The position numbers and the translations under genes are program-made. 64,000 bases of DNA from Zoogloeaceae bacterium (lineage in GTDB: Bacteria; Pseudomonadota; Gammaproteobacteria; Burkholderiales; Rhodocyclaceae): contig JACKMC010000002.1 of assembly GCA_024235595.1 (NCBI GenBank), forward strand, positions 1-64,000, read 5' to 3'. Below, one piece after another: positions 25,620-34,600 of this stretch (positions within the stretch are counted from its first letter, which is position 1; every line of letters begins with the position of its first letter). The notes under the pieces were generated by a model. That model had not been told where the DNA came from, did not search any database, and saw only the letters and a list, made by a program, of their open reading frames with translations.

Positions 25620-25883
25620 CTACATGCCGCCGCCGTGATGCTCGACGTAGTGCTTGAGCACCATCTTGAGCATGGCAACGCGATGCTTGTCGCCCTTGGC
25701 GCGCGCCTCGTCCATGTCGTCGCAGATCATCCGTTTGATGCGCTTCTCACCGCTGGGGGTGTGCACCAGATAGGCACCCAGCTCCACCGCCACCATTTCG
25801 GGAATGTGCTCGTGTTCGGCGATGGCGAGAATTTCTTCCTCGCTCAGGTCGGATAGTTCGATGCAATCTTCGAGCGTGAGCAT
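25620..25883 (-). CDS. Small conserved-looking hypothetical protein
   Basis: This 87-residue acidic protein has no recognised domain. It starts MLTLEDCIELSDLSEEEILA and ends VLKHYVEHHGGGM. The first half resembles an acidic helical segment; the second half is His-rich (ICDDMDEARAKGDKHRVAML, VEHHGGG), so metal binding is conceivable. A good ribosome-binding site (GGAGGGATC on the minus strand, about 25888-25893) precedes the ATG. It stands alone, with 179 nt on one side and 226 nt on the other. Confidence 0.6.
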   Translation of the reverse strand: MLTLEDCIELSDLSEEEILAIAEHEHIPEMVAVELGAYLVHTPSGEKRIKRMICDDMDEARAKGDKHRVAMLKMVLKHYVEHHGGGM

Positions 25884-26109
25884 GTTGATCCCTCCATTTG
25901 TATTGCCGTGAATCGGCTTCGTTCGGGCAGGCTGCTGAATCCGCTGCGTCGGGTGCGCATTCGTCTGCCATTCCGCTTTATGTTGTCAGTAGAGCACCTA
26001 TTTGTTCGTACGGTATTGACCTGAGGCAACCGCGTTGGGTTTCGATCGCCCGCCTCGCGCTAGAATGCGGGCCGCGAAGAACAGCAGACGTTCGGGGGAC
26101 GATAACGAC

Positions 26110-27051
26110 ATGAAAACGCTGACAAGCCATCCAGACCAGATCTACGCACTCGATTCGGGATATGGCCGCCCGATGCTGGACGCGATTCACCTGATTGTGC
26201 AGTCCGGGCGGGTGGCCGTCGTCGATACCGGAAACAACGAATCGGTACCGCTCGTCATGCAGGCACTGGACGAGTTGGGGTTGCGCGCCTCGGCGGTCGA
26301 TTACGTGATGCTGACCCATATCCACCTCGATCATGCCGGCGGTGCCGGTGCCTTGATGCGAGCCTGCCCCGAAGCGCGCCTGGTGGTTCATCCGCGCGGC
26401 GTCCGGCATATGGTCGACCCGTCAAGACTATGGGCCGGGTCGGTGGCGGTCTATGGCGAAGAGACGGCGCGGCGGCTCTATGGCGAGATTCTTCCGGTGC
26501 CCGCCGATCGAATCGTCGCAGCCGACGATGGCCTGGTGGTCGATATGGCCGGGCGCCGTTTCGAGTTCCTCGATACACCGGGTCACGCGCGCCATCACGT
26601 GTGCATCTTCGACCATTGCGCAGGGGCGTTCTTCACCGGCGATACCTTCGGTCTCTCGTACCGCGAGCTGGACGTCGATGGACGGCCCTCGGTCTTTCCC
26701 ACCACCACCCCGGTGCAGTTCGAGCCGCTCGAATTGCACCGGTCGATCGATCGCCTGTTGAGCTACGAGCCCGTCGCAATGTATCTCACCCACTACAGCC
26801 GAGTGACCGAAGTGCCGCGATTGGCGGCAGATCTGCACCGGCTGATCGATGCCCATGTGGCGATTGCCACCGCCGCCCACGGCAGCGGGGCAGCGCGGCA
26901 CCGCGAGATCCTCGCGGGCCTTGAAGTGCTGCTGAGCGACGAGCGCGAGCGCCAGGGATGGGTCCTCGACGATGAGGCCTTGCGCGCGGTGTTCGCGATG
27001 GATCTGGAGCTCAATGCCCAGGGGCTCGGCGTGTGGCTGGACGCGCGCTGA
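26110..27051 (+). CDS. Metallo-beta-lactamase-fold hydrolase
   Basis: This 313-residue protein has the MBL metal motif THIHLDHAGG (HxHxDH, near residue 78). A further His in GHARHHVCIFDH, the Asp in FTGDTFGLSYREL and a late His in YLTHYSRV complete a binuclear site. The C-terminal 80 residues are helical. Substrate is unknown; related proteins are annotated as hydrolases or glyoxalase-like. ATG at 26110 follows GGGGGACG; an open extension to 26035 is rejected because it lacks family similarity. TAGAAT at 26061 could be its -10. Confidence 0.8.
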   Translation: MKTLTSHPDQIYALDSGYGRPMLDAIHLIVQSGRVAVVDTGNNESVPLVMQALDELGLRASAVDYVMLTHIHLDHAGGAGALMRACPEARLVVHPRGVRHMVDPSRLWAGSVAVYGEETARRLYGEILPVPADRIVAADDGLVVDMAGRRFEFLDTPGHARHHVCIFDHCAGAFFTGDTFGLSYRELDVDGRPSVFPTTTPVQFEPLELHRSIDRLLSYEPVAMYLTHYSRVTEVPRLAADLHRLIDAHVAIATAAHGSGAARHREILAGLEVLLSDERERQGWVLDDEALRAVFAMDLELNAQGLGVWLDAR

Positions 27052-27063
27052 CGCCGCCGCGGC

Positions 27064-27741
27064 TCAGTGCTCTGCCTCGTTCGCCAACTGGGCTGAAAGC
27101 GTTTCGTACTTGACCTGGGCTGCGGGGTCGCCCTGGTCGGCGGCCTGTCGGTACCAGTAGGCGGCAAGTCGCGTGTCCCTGGCCTTGCCGTAGCCTTCTT
27201 CGAACATGTGGGCAATGATGTACTGGGCGCCCGGGTCTCCCGCCTCGGCCGCAGCCTGGTACCAGCGAGCCGCCAGCTTGTAGTCCTTGGGCGCGCCCTG
27301 CCCCACGAAATACTGGGTGGCGAGGCTCATCTGAGCGTCGCGCAGGCCCTGTGCGGCAGCGCGGCGAAACCATTCGTGGGCAACCCCATAGTCGCGCTTC
27401 ACGCCATCGCCGTGCTCGTAGAGCAGACCGAAGTTGTACTGCGCCTGTGGCAGGCCCGCCTGTGCGGCGCGGCGCAGCCAGCGCCAGGCCGCGTTGTGGT
27501 CGTTCGAGGTGGTTTCTTCCCGGTACAGCATCATCGCCAGGTTGAACTTCGCCAGTCGGTTGCCGCCGCGTGCGCCCAGTTCGAAGAGCCGCGCCGCTTC
27601 GTCGAGCGCGCCCCTGTCATAGGCCGCGACCCCGGCGGCGCTGAATGCGGCCGCATCCATTGGCTGAGCCAGCGCCGTCCCTGCAGGAACGGCGCTGGAA
27701 AGCATGAGGCAGAGCAGGGCTTTCGACAGGAAGCGGGGCAT
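27064..27741 (-). CDS. Exported Sel1-repeat protein
   Basis: This 225-residue protein has a signal peptide (MPRFLSKALLCLMLSSAVPA, cleavage near ALAQ at 25-26) and then four to five Sel1-like TPR repeats. The pattern recurs at about 36-residue intervals: ARGGNRLAKFNLAMMLY, AQAGLPQAQYNFGLLYEHGD, AAQGLRDAQMSLATQYFVGQ, AEAGDPGAQYIIAHMFEEGY, ADQGDPAAQVKY. Such proteins are periplasmic scaffolds; no partner can be named. It converges on the MBL gene 12 nt away. Confidence 0.82.
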   Translation of the reverse strand: MPRFLSKALLCLMLSSAVPAGTALAQPMDAAAFSAAGVAAYDRGALDEAARLFELGARGGNRLAKFNLAMMLYREETTSNDHNAAWRWLRRAAQAGLPQAQYNFGLLYEHGDGVKRDYGVAHEWFRRAAAQGLRDAQMSLATQYFVGQGAPKDYKLAARWYQAAAEAGDPGAQYIIAHMFEEGYGKARDTRLAAYWYRQAADQGDPAAQVKYETLSAQLANEAEH

Positions 27742-27847
27742 CGAGGGAATTCCTCCTTCCGTCCTTCGATGGCCGCAGTGCCAGGTAGTTCAAGCCACGG
27801 CGCAGCCTGTGTATGATCCGCTCACGCAACGAACCGGGCTTCTGCTC

Positions 27848-28639
27848 ATGAACAATTCCGACCGCATCGACACCGGGCCCGCGGAGCTCGCAACGGAGCG
27901 ACGCTTTGGCGGCGTCGCGCGTCTTTACGGCGATGCAGGTTTCGCGCGGATCAAGGCTGCGCGGGTGGCGGTGGTCGGTATCGGCGGGGTGGGCTCGTGG
28001 GCCGCCGAGGCGCTCGCAAGGAGCGGGGTCGGGCGCATCGTGCTGATCGATCTCGATCACGTCGCCGAATCCAACATCAACCGACAGATCCATGCGCTGG
28101 AAGCCACTCTCGGCGCGGCCAAGGTGGATGCCATGGCGCAGCGGATCCGGGGTATCAATCCAGCGGTCGAGGTCGAGGCCGTCGATGACTTCGTCACCGC
28201 CGAGAACGCCGAATCCCTTGTTGCGGGGTGCGATTGGGTGGTCGATGCGATCGACCAGGTCAAGGTCAAGGTGGCGCTGATCGCGCTGTGTCGCCGCCTC
28301 GGCATGCCGCTTGTAACGGCTGGCGGAGCCGGTGGGAAGAGCGACCCGACGCGAATTCGGGTGGACGATCTTTCGCGCACCGAGCAGGATCCGCTGCTTG
28401 CCCGGGTTCGCAAGAGCCTGCGACAGAGCCACGGATTCGCGCGCGATCCGCGGCGCCGCTTCGGTGTGGCGGCGGTCTATTCCGACGAGCGCTTGCGTTA
28501 TCTGAGCGGCACCGGGCAGGACGACGCACCGCAGGGGCTCAGCTGCGCAGGCTACGGCTCGAGCATGGTGGTGACCGCGAGCTTCGGACTCTTTGCCGCT
28601 GCGCAGGTGATCCAGGCGCTGGCGAGCGAGCCGCCCTGA
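27848..28639 (+). CDS. tcdA: tRNA threonylcarbamoyladenosine dehydratase
   Basis: TcdA/CsdL (263 aa) belongs to the E1-like ThiF family. The ATP-binding GIGGVGSWAAEALARSG (residues 40-56), DLDHVAESNINRQIHAL and the conserved VVDAIDQVKVKVALI and RVDDLSRTEQDPLLARVR segments are present. C-terminally, GYGSSMVVTASFG is a membrane-associated helix region. It converts t6A37 in ANN-decoding tRNAs to the cyclic form, using ATP and normally the CsdA-CsdE sulfur relay. ATG at 27848 is used. It converges on an M23 peptidase gene 10 nt away. Confidence 0.92.
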   Translation: MNNSDRIDTGPAELATERRFGGVARLYGDAGFARIKAARVAVVGIGGVGSWAAEALARSGVGRIVLIDLDHVAESNINRQIHALEATLGAAKVDAMAQRIRGINPAVEVEAVDDFVTAENAESLVAGCDWVVDAIDQVKVKVALIALCRRLGMPLVTAGGAGGKSDPTRIRVDDLSRTEQDPLLARVRKSLRQSHGFARDPRRRFGVAAVYSDERLRYLSGTGQDDAPQGLSCAGYGSSMVVTASFGLFAAAQVIQALASEPP

Positions 28640-28649
28640 GGCGCGCGAG

Positions 28650-29489
28650 CTAAGGGCCGGGCAGCAGCAGGGACGGGTCGACGGCGGTGCCGTTCAGGAA
28701 CACGCTCCAATGCACATGCGGCCCGGTGGCCCGTCCGGTGGCGCCGGCGCGCCCTATGGCCTGCCCGGTTTTGACAATCTCGCCGGTGTGTACGCCGATG
28801 CTGTCGAGATGGCAGAGCATGCTGATCAAACCCTGGCCATGGTCGATGAACACCGTCTTGCCGTTGAAGAAGTAATCGCCGGTGAGCGTGACTTCGCCAG
28901 CCGCGGGAGCCGCCACCGGCGTGCCCCTGGGTACGGCAATATCCAGGCCGCGGTGGGGCGCCCGTGGTTCGCCGTTGAAGGTGCGTCGCAGTCCGAAAGC
29001 GCTGGAGCGGCGCCCCCTGACTGGCAGCGCGAGCGCGGGAGGGCCTGTCTCGATCGCCCGCCAGATCAGCTTGGCGTCGTCCTGAAGGCGTTTCTCCCGT
29101 TCCCAGCGGGCAAGATCCTCGGGGTCGGGGTCCACATGGCGCTTGTTGCGCACGACCAGGTGCTGTACCGGGTAGCGCTTGTCGCGGATCTCGATGTCCA
29201 TCGTTTCGAGGCGACCCTGCTCGTCCGAGACGATGAGCGGGTGCAGGCCGGGCTTCGTCTCAAGCGGAATGCCGACCAGCGCCTGCCACTCGCCGTTTTC
29301 GCGATAGACGAGTACCGGCTGGTCGCCAAATCGTGCCTGCGGGCGTGCCGCCGCTTCGGCGCCGAGCGCGATGCGCACGATTCCGCCCGGTACCGGTTGC
29401 GGCGTCAGCGCGGGAGCGAGCCCCGGAAGCAAGGTTGCGAGGAACGCCACCGCGAGGTGGCGGAGCTTGGTCGGCAAGAGCATGAGCAT
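28650..29489 (-). CDS. Exported M23 (LytM-type) metallopeptidase
   Basis: This 279-residue protein has a signal peptide (MLMLLPTKLRHLAVAFLATL, cleavage near residue 28), a beta-rich domain, and a C-terminal LytM domain from about residue 165. The zinc ligands are seen as HRGLDIAVPRGTPVAAP (H...D) and GPHVHWSVF (HxH). With the full set present it should be an active murein endopeptidase or an EnvC/NlpD-like activator; the intact motif favours catalysis. ATG at 29489 (or 29483) is chosen by signal-peptide position. A longer open frame upstream is spurious. Confidence 0.85.
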   Translation of the reverse strand: MLMLLPTKLRHLAVAFLATLLPGLAPALTPQPVPGGIVRIALGAEAAARPQARFGDQPVLVYRENGEWQALVGIPLETKPGLHPLIVSDEQGRLETMDIEIRDKRYPVQHLVVRNKRHVDPDPEDLARWEREKRLQDDAKLIWRAIETGPPALALPVRGRRSSAFGLRRTFNGEPRAPHRGLDIAVPRGTPVAAPAAGEVTLTGDYFFNGKTVFIDHGQGLISMLCHLDSIGVHTGEIVKTGQAIGRAGATGRATGPHVHWSVFLNGTAVDPSLLLPGP

Positions 29490-29500
29490 GGGCAGGGGGA

Positions 29501-29528
29501 TTGTCTGTGGATGCGGTAATGATATGGT
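29501..29528 (+). promoter_or_regulatory. Candidate promoter for the CbiX-like gene
   Basis: TTGTCT (29501-29506) and TATGGT (29523-29528) are 16 nt apart, with predicted initiation about 55 nt before the 29592 ATG. Both hexamers match 4 of 6 consensus bases. It lies in the 102-nt gap between the divergent M23 peptidase and CbiX-like genes. Confidence 0.3.
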
Positions 29529-29591
29529 GTCGCGAGGGCCAGGCCAATCGCGCTGCCCGGCAGGCAGGTTCAATTTTCGGAGAGCTTCGAC

Positions 29592-29963
29592 ATGAAACAG
29601 GCGATCGTCTTGTTTGCCCACGGCGCACGTGACCCCGAGTGGGCAAGGCCGGTGCAGCGCATTGCGGCGATGATTTCCGAATCCGCGCCGGCGCTGCCGG
29701 TCGAGACGGCCTTTCTGGAGTTCATGTCGCCGGGGCTCGACGAGGCGATCGACCGGGTGGTGTCCGCGGGCGCCCGACAGGTGCGCGTAGTGCCGGTGTT
29801 TCTGGCTGAGGGTGGGCACCTGAAGCGGGATGTGCCGATCCTCATCGATGCCGCGCGGGCACGGCATCCTGCATGCGAGATTCAACTTGCACGCGCCGTC
29901 GGCGAGGATGAGGGCGTGGCACGGGCGATGGCGGCCTATGCGCAATCCGGCCTGGACGGTTGA
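29592..29963 (+). CDS. cbiX: CbiX/SirB-like sirohydrochlorin chelatase, short form
   Basis: This 123-residue protein has the single CbiX-type domain: MKQAIVLFAHGARDPEWARP with the metal-binding His10, then TAFLEFMSPGLDEAID and VVPVFLAEGGHLKRDVP with a second His. It is the short form, which works as a dimer, inserting Co2+ or Fe2+ into sirohydrochlorin for cobalamin or siroheme. No cob or hem genes lie nearby. The stop at 29963 is 7 nt from the next gene's ATG, so the two are probably co-transcribed. Confidence 0.82.
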   Translation: MKQAIVLFAHGARDPEWARPVQRIAAMISESAPALPVETAFLEFMSPGLDEAIDRVVSAGARQVRVVPVFLAEGGHLKRDVPILIDAARARHPACEIQLARAVGEDEGVARAMAAYAQSGLDG

Positions 29964-29970
29964 TCGCCAG

Positions 29971-30468
29971 ATGCGCCCGGATTTCCCGCGGGTCCCGGGT
30001 GAGCTCGATTCCGGGCGCATCGTCTTTGGGCGCAGGAGCGAAATTGCGGCGATCACCGGGAAACTGGCGCCGCTGTGTGTGCAGGCCGAACTGGTGGCAC
30101 TGGGGCTCAACGAGTTGATGCTCAACGCGCTCGAGCATGGCGTTCTTGGCATTGGCTTCGAGCGCAAGCGCGCCTTGATCGAGAGCGGTCGCTGGCTCGC
30201 CGAGATCGATCATCTCGAAGCGAGCGCGGCAAGCCTTGGGCCCGCAGGCGTTGTGGTACTGGAATACCGACGCATCAACGAATTGATCCGCTTTACCGTC
30301 CGGGATTGCGGTGCTGGATTCGATTGGCGGGCCTACATGGGGCTCGACCCGCTGCGCGGCGACGCGCCGAATGGTCGCGGCATTGCGATCGCAAGACTGC
30401 TGTGTTTCGATTCCCTCTGCTTTCGCGACGAGGGACGTGAAGTCGAGGTTCTTGCATTGGCCGCTTGA
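29971..30468 (+). CDS. Stand-alone RsbW-like (HATPase) ATP-binding protein
   Basis: This 165-residue protein has a GHKL ATPase domain of the anti-sigma-factor/serine-kinase kind: N-box NELMLNALEHG (residues 47-57), G1 VRDCGAGFD, G2 NGRGIAIARLL. It lacks a sensor or dimerisation domain. It is clearly homologous to the C-terminal half of the receiver-ATPase protein encoded at 39470-40372 (shared LxELxxNAxEHGxLxIxFExK, GxGFD and APNGRGIAxAR patterns). It starts at ATG 29971, seven bases after cbiX. It probably phosphorylates or sequesters a STAS-domain partner; none is present in the window. Confidence 0.72.
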   Translation: MRPDFPRVPGELDSGRIVFGRRSEIAAITGKLAPLCVQAELVALGLNELMLNALEHGVLGIGFERKRALIESGRWLAEIDHLEASAASLGPAGVVVLEYRRINELIRFTVRDCGAGFDWRAYMGLDPLRGDAPNGRGIAIARLLCFDSLCFRDEGREVEVLALAA

Positions 30469-30503
30469 TCGTGCGGCATCCGAGATACAAGGCGGCGACA
30501 CGA

Positions 30504-30531
30504 TTGACTTCCGAATGTATAAGCATATACT
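30504..30531 (+). promoter_or_regulatory. Promoter of the RND efflux operon
   Basis: TTGACT (30504-30509) and TATACT (30526-30531) are 16 nt apart, 5/6 matches each. Initiation would fall near 30538, immediately before the ATG at 30539, and no Shine-Dalgarno is visible, so the transcript may be leaderless. The -10 lies inside the palindrome at 30518-30535. Confidence 0.6.
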
Positions 30532-30535
30532 TATA
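30518..30535. promoter_or_regulatory. ArsR-type palindromic operator over the -10
   Basis: TATAAG (30518-30523) and CTTATA (30530-30535) are perfect inverted arms around CATATA. The AT-rich, 18-bp architecture is like operators of ArsR-family repressors such as BigR/SqrR. Its overlap with the -10 predicts repression by promoter occlusion. No arsR gene is in the window, so the regulator is unidentified. Confidence 0.5.
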
Positions 30536-30538
30536 TTC

Positions 30539-31591
30539 ATGAAGATCATCTCGCTCGCCATCAAATCGCAGTTGCTCGCTTTCGGCCTGCTTGCCGGCAC
30601 GCTGTACGCTGCCGAACCGCCGATCGAGCTCGGACGTGTCGAATCCGGACCGGTCGCATCCAGTTACCCGGCCGAGGCGACCATCGAGGCGCTCGACGCC
30701 TCCACCGTCGCTGCCCAGGTGCAGGGGCGAGTGGTCGATGTCCGGGTGGATGCCGGCAGTCGCGTGAGCCGCGGCGACATTCTGATGCGCATCGACGCCT
30801 CCGAGGCCGATCAGGCTGTCGCGGCGGCGGACGCGCTGGTCGCTCAGGCCCGCGCCAATCTCTCCAATGCCCGCGCCAGCTATGATCGCAATCGCAGTCT
30901 GGTGGCGCGCAATTTCATTTCCAGGTCCGCGCTCGATCAATCCGAAGCGAATTGGCGTGCCGCCGAGGCTCAGCTCAAGGCCGCCACAGCCAGTCGCGCC
31001 CAGGCCGCCACCAACCGCGGCTTTGCGACCGTTACCGCGCCGATCTCGGGCATCGTCTCCGCAAGGCTCATCGAGCAGGGCGAGATGGCCCAGCCCGGGC
31101 GTGCACTATTGAGCATGTATTCGCCGGGCGCGATGCGTGCCGTGGCGGATCTGCCGCAGTACAAGCTCGACCAGCTCCGCAAGGGTGCCCTCAAGGCACG
31201 TGTGGAGTTTCCGACGGAAGGCCGCTGGGTCGATGCGACCTCGGTCACCCTGTTGCCGTCCGCCGATCCGCAAACCCACACCGTGAGGGCGCGGGTGCAG
31301 TTGCCCAGTGCGCTGCCAGGGGTCGTGCCCGGGATGTTCGCCCGCGTTCATTTCCTGAGCGGGGAGGCGCCGCGCATCACCGTGCCGGCTGCGGCCGTGC
31401 TGCGTCGAGGGGAGGTGACTGCGGTCTATGTGAGCGACGGCAAGGGCGGCTTTCGCATGCGCCAGGTGCGTCTCGGCGAGGCGCTCGACGAGTCTCGGGT
31501 GGAAGTGCTGGCCGGCGTCGCCGGTGGCGAAGAACTTGCCCTCGATCCGGTGCGCGCAGGCATGGCGGTCAAGTCCGCTGCCGCGCGCTGA
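30539..31591 (+). CDS. RND efflux periplasmic adaptor (membrane fusion) protein
   Basis: This 350-residue protein has a signal sequence (MKIISLAIKSQLLAFGLLAG, cut near AA-EPP at 25). A lipoyl/barrel-sandwich domain contains VAAQVQGRVVDVRVDAGSRV. A long coiled-coil hairpin at about 85-150 has many Ala/Gln/Arg heptads, then come TVTAPISGIVSARLIEQGEM and a beta-barrel. It joins the RND pump in the next gene, 11 nt away, to an outer-membrane channel (not encoded here). The ATG lies right at the promoter, with no obvious ribosome-binding site. Confidence 0.86.
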   Translation: MKIISLAIKSQLLAFGLLAGTLYAAEPPIELGRVESGPVASSYPAEATIEALDASTVAAQVQGRVVDVRVDAGSRVSRGDILMRIDASEADQAVAAADALVAQARANLSNARASYDRNRSLVARNFISRSALDQSEANWRAAEAQLKAATASRAQAATNRGFATVTAPISGIVSARLIEQGEMAQPGRALLSMYSPGAMRAVADLPQYKLDQLRKGALKARVEFPTEGRWVDATSVTLLPSADPQTHTVRARVQLPSALPGVVPGMFARVHFLSGEAPRITVPAAAVLRRGEVTAVYVSDGKGGFRMRQVRLGEALDESRVEVLAGVAGGEELALDPVRAGMAVKSAAAR

Positions 31592-31602
31592 GCGGAGGCA
31601 GC

Positions 31603-34600
31603 ATGTCCGAACAGCAGAGCCGCCTCGGTGTCTCCGGCAGCATCGCCTCGGCATTCCAGCGCAATGCGTTGACGCCGCTGCTGGCGCTGGTGCTGTTTCT
31701 GATGGGGGTGTTCGCCACCCTGGTGACGCCCAAGGAGGAAGAGCCCCAGATCGACGTCACCATGGCCAACGTCTTCATCCCCTTTCCCGGCGCCTCGGCC
31801 CGGGATGTCGAGTCGCTGGTGTCGACGCCGGCCGAGCAGGTGCTGTCGCGCATGGCCGGGGTGAAGCATGTGTATTCGGTGTCGCAGCCCGGCATGGCGG
31901 TCGTCACCGTCGAATTCGAGGTCGGGGTGCCCAACCAGACCGCGCTGGTGCGGCTGTATGACACCATCAACTCCAATCGCGACTGGGTGAGCCCGCAGCT
32001 TGGCGTCGGCGACCCGATCATCAAGCCCAAGGGTATCGACGACGTACCGATCGTCAGCCTGACCCTGTGGACCCCCGATGCGGCGCGCTCCGCCTTCGAC
32101 CTTCAACAGGTGGCGCGGGCCGCCGAGATCGAACTGAAGCATATTGCCGGTACCCGCGATGTGAGCACCATCGGTGGCCCGGGGCATGTGATCCGGGTTC
32201 AGATGAGCCCCGAGCGGATGAGCGCATTCGGCGTCACTGCGCAGGATCTGCAAGCCGCCCTGCAGTTGGCCAATGCGTCCCAGCCGGCCGGCAGCCTGGT
32301 GCGCGGCAACCAGGAGGTGCTGGTGCAGACCGGTACCTACATCGAATCGGCTGGCGACGTGCGGCGCCTGGTGGTCGGCGTGGCAAACGGCAAACCGGTC
32401 TTCATGGGCGATGTGGCGACCGTCGACGACGGCCCGGATCAAGCCAGCCAGTATGTATGGTTCGGCACCGGTGCCGCGGCGGCGACGGCAGGGATCGAGG
32501 CCGCCGGGCGGTTCCCCGCGGTGACGCTGCAAGTCTCGAAGAAGCCGGGAGTCAATGCCGCCGATGTCGCCGACGCGATCGTCGCCCGCGCGAACGCGCT
32601 CAAGGGTGCGGTGATCCCTGAAGGGGTCGAATTCACGGTGACCCGCAACTATGGGGTGACGGCCAACGACAAGGCCCAGAAGCTCATCGGCAAGCTGGTG
32701 TTCGCCACCTCCGCGGTGGTGGTGCTGGTGCTGCTGGCGTTGGGCTGGCGCGAAGCGGTGATCGTCGGGCTGGCGGTGACGCTTACCCTCGCGGCGACGC
32801 TGTTCGCCTCCTGGGCCTGGGGTTTCACCCTGAACCGGGTGAGCCTGTTCGCGCTGATCTTCTCGATCGGCATCCTCGTCGATGACGCGATCGTGGTGGT
32901 CGAGAACATTCACCGCTGGCAGCAGCTCGAACCGCAGAAACCACTCTGGCAGCTCATCCCGAAGGCCGTCGATGAAGTCGGCGGGCCGACGATTCTGGCC
33001 ACTTTCACGGTGATCGCCGCGCTACTGCCGATGGCTTTCGTGACCGGCTTGATGGGGCCCTACATGAGCCCGATCCCGATCAACTCGTCGATGGGGATGT
33101 TCATCTCGCTGGCGGTGGCGTTCGTGGTCACGCCGTGGCTCGCGCAGAAGATGCTCAAGCCGGCCGACGCGCATCACCACGAGGGCGAGGACAAGCTCAC
33201 CAGGCGTCTCGACGGCTTCTTCCGGCGCATCATGAGCCCCTTGCTCGACCCGCAACACGGCGGGCGGGCCCGGGGCGTGCTGTGGCTCTCGGTGGCGGTG
33301 CTGATCGCCGGCTCGGTGTCGCTCGCCGCGGTCGAGCTGGTGGTGCTCAAGATGCTGCCCTTCGACAACAAGTCGGAGTTCCAGGTGGTGCTCGACATGC
33401 CTCAGGGCACGCCGCTGGAGGAGACCAACAGGGTGCTGCACGAGATCGGCGACTATCTCGCCGAGGTGCCCGAGGTCACCGACTACCAGACCTACGCCGG
33501 CACTGCCGCACCGATCAACTTCAACGGACTGGTGCGGCAGTACTATCTGCGCAGCAGTCCCGAGATGGGCGACATCCAGATCAACCTGGTCGACAAGCAC
33601 CACCGCGATCGCAAGAGCCACGAGGTGGCGGCGGCGGTGCGTGACGAGGTGATGTCGATCGCCCGGCGCAGCGGCGGAAACGCCAAGGTCGTCGAAGTGC
33701 CGCCGGGCCCGCCGGTGCTCTCGCCCATCGTGGCGGAAGTCTACGGCCCCGACTATGCCGGCCAGATCGCGGTTGCGAAGACGGTGCGCGAAGCCTTCGA
33801 GGGCACGGCCGACATTCTTGGCGTCGATGATACGGTCGATGAGGCGGCGCCCAAGGTCGTGCTGCAGGTCTCGCAGGCCAAGGCCGCGCTGATGGGCGTG
33901 TCGCAGGCGGACATCGTTGCGGTGGTCCGGCTCGGCCTTGCCGGCGAGGACGTGACGCCGGTCCATGGCGGCGACAACAAGTACGAGATCCCGGTGCGTA
34001 TCCAGTTGCCGGCGAACAGCCAGTCGAGCGTGGAGACGCTGCTCAAGCTCAAGGTGCGCTCGCGCGACGGGCGCCTGGTGCCGGTATCCGAGCTGGTCGA
34101 GGTGCGTCCCACCACGCGCGACCAGGTGCTCTACCGCAAGGATCTGCTGCCGGTGGTCTATGTCACCGGAGACATGGGCGGAGAGCTCGATTCCCCGCTA
34201 TACGGGATGTTCGCGATCCGCGCCAAGCTGAATGAGCTTCCGCTTGTCGGCGAACACCTCGCGGGCACGCTCGGCGAGTGGTTCATCCGCCAGCCCGACG
34301 ACCCCTATGCGGCCTACAGCGTCAAGTGGGACGGCGAGTGGCAGATCACCTATGACACCTTCCGCGACATGGGCATTGCCTACGGCGTCGGCCTGATCCT
34401 GATCTACCTGCTGGTGGTGGCCCAGTTCCGCAGTTACCTGGCGCCGCTCATCATCATGGCGCCGATCCCGCTCACCATCATCGGCGTCATGCCCGGCCAC
34501 GCCTTGCTGGGGGCGCAGTTCACCGCCACGTCGATGATCGGCATGATCGCGCTGGCCGGCATCATCGTGCGTAACTCGATCCTGCTGGTCGACTTCATCA

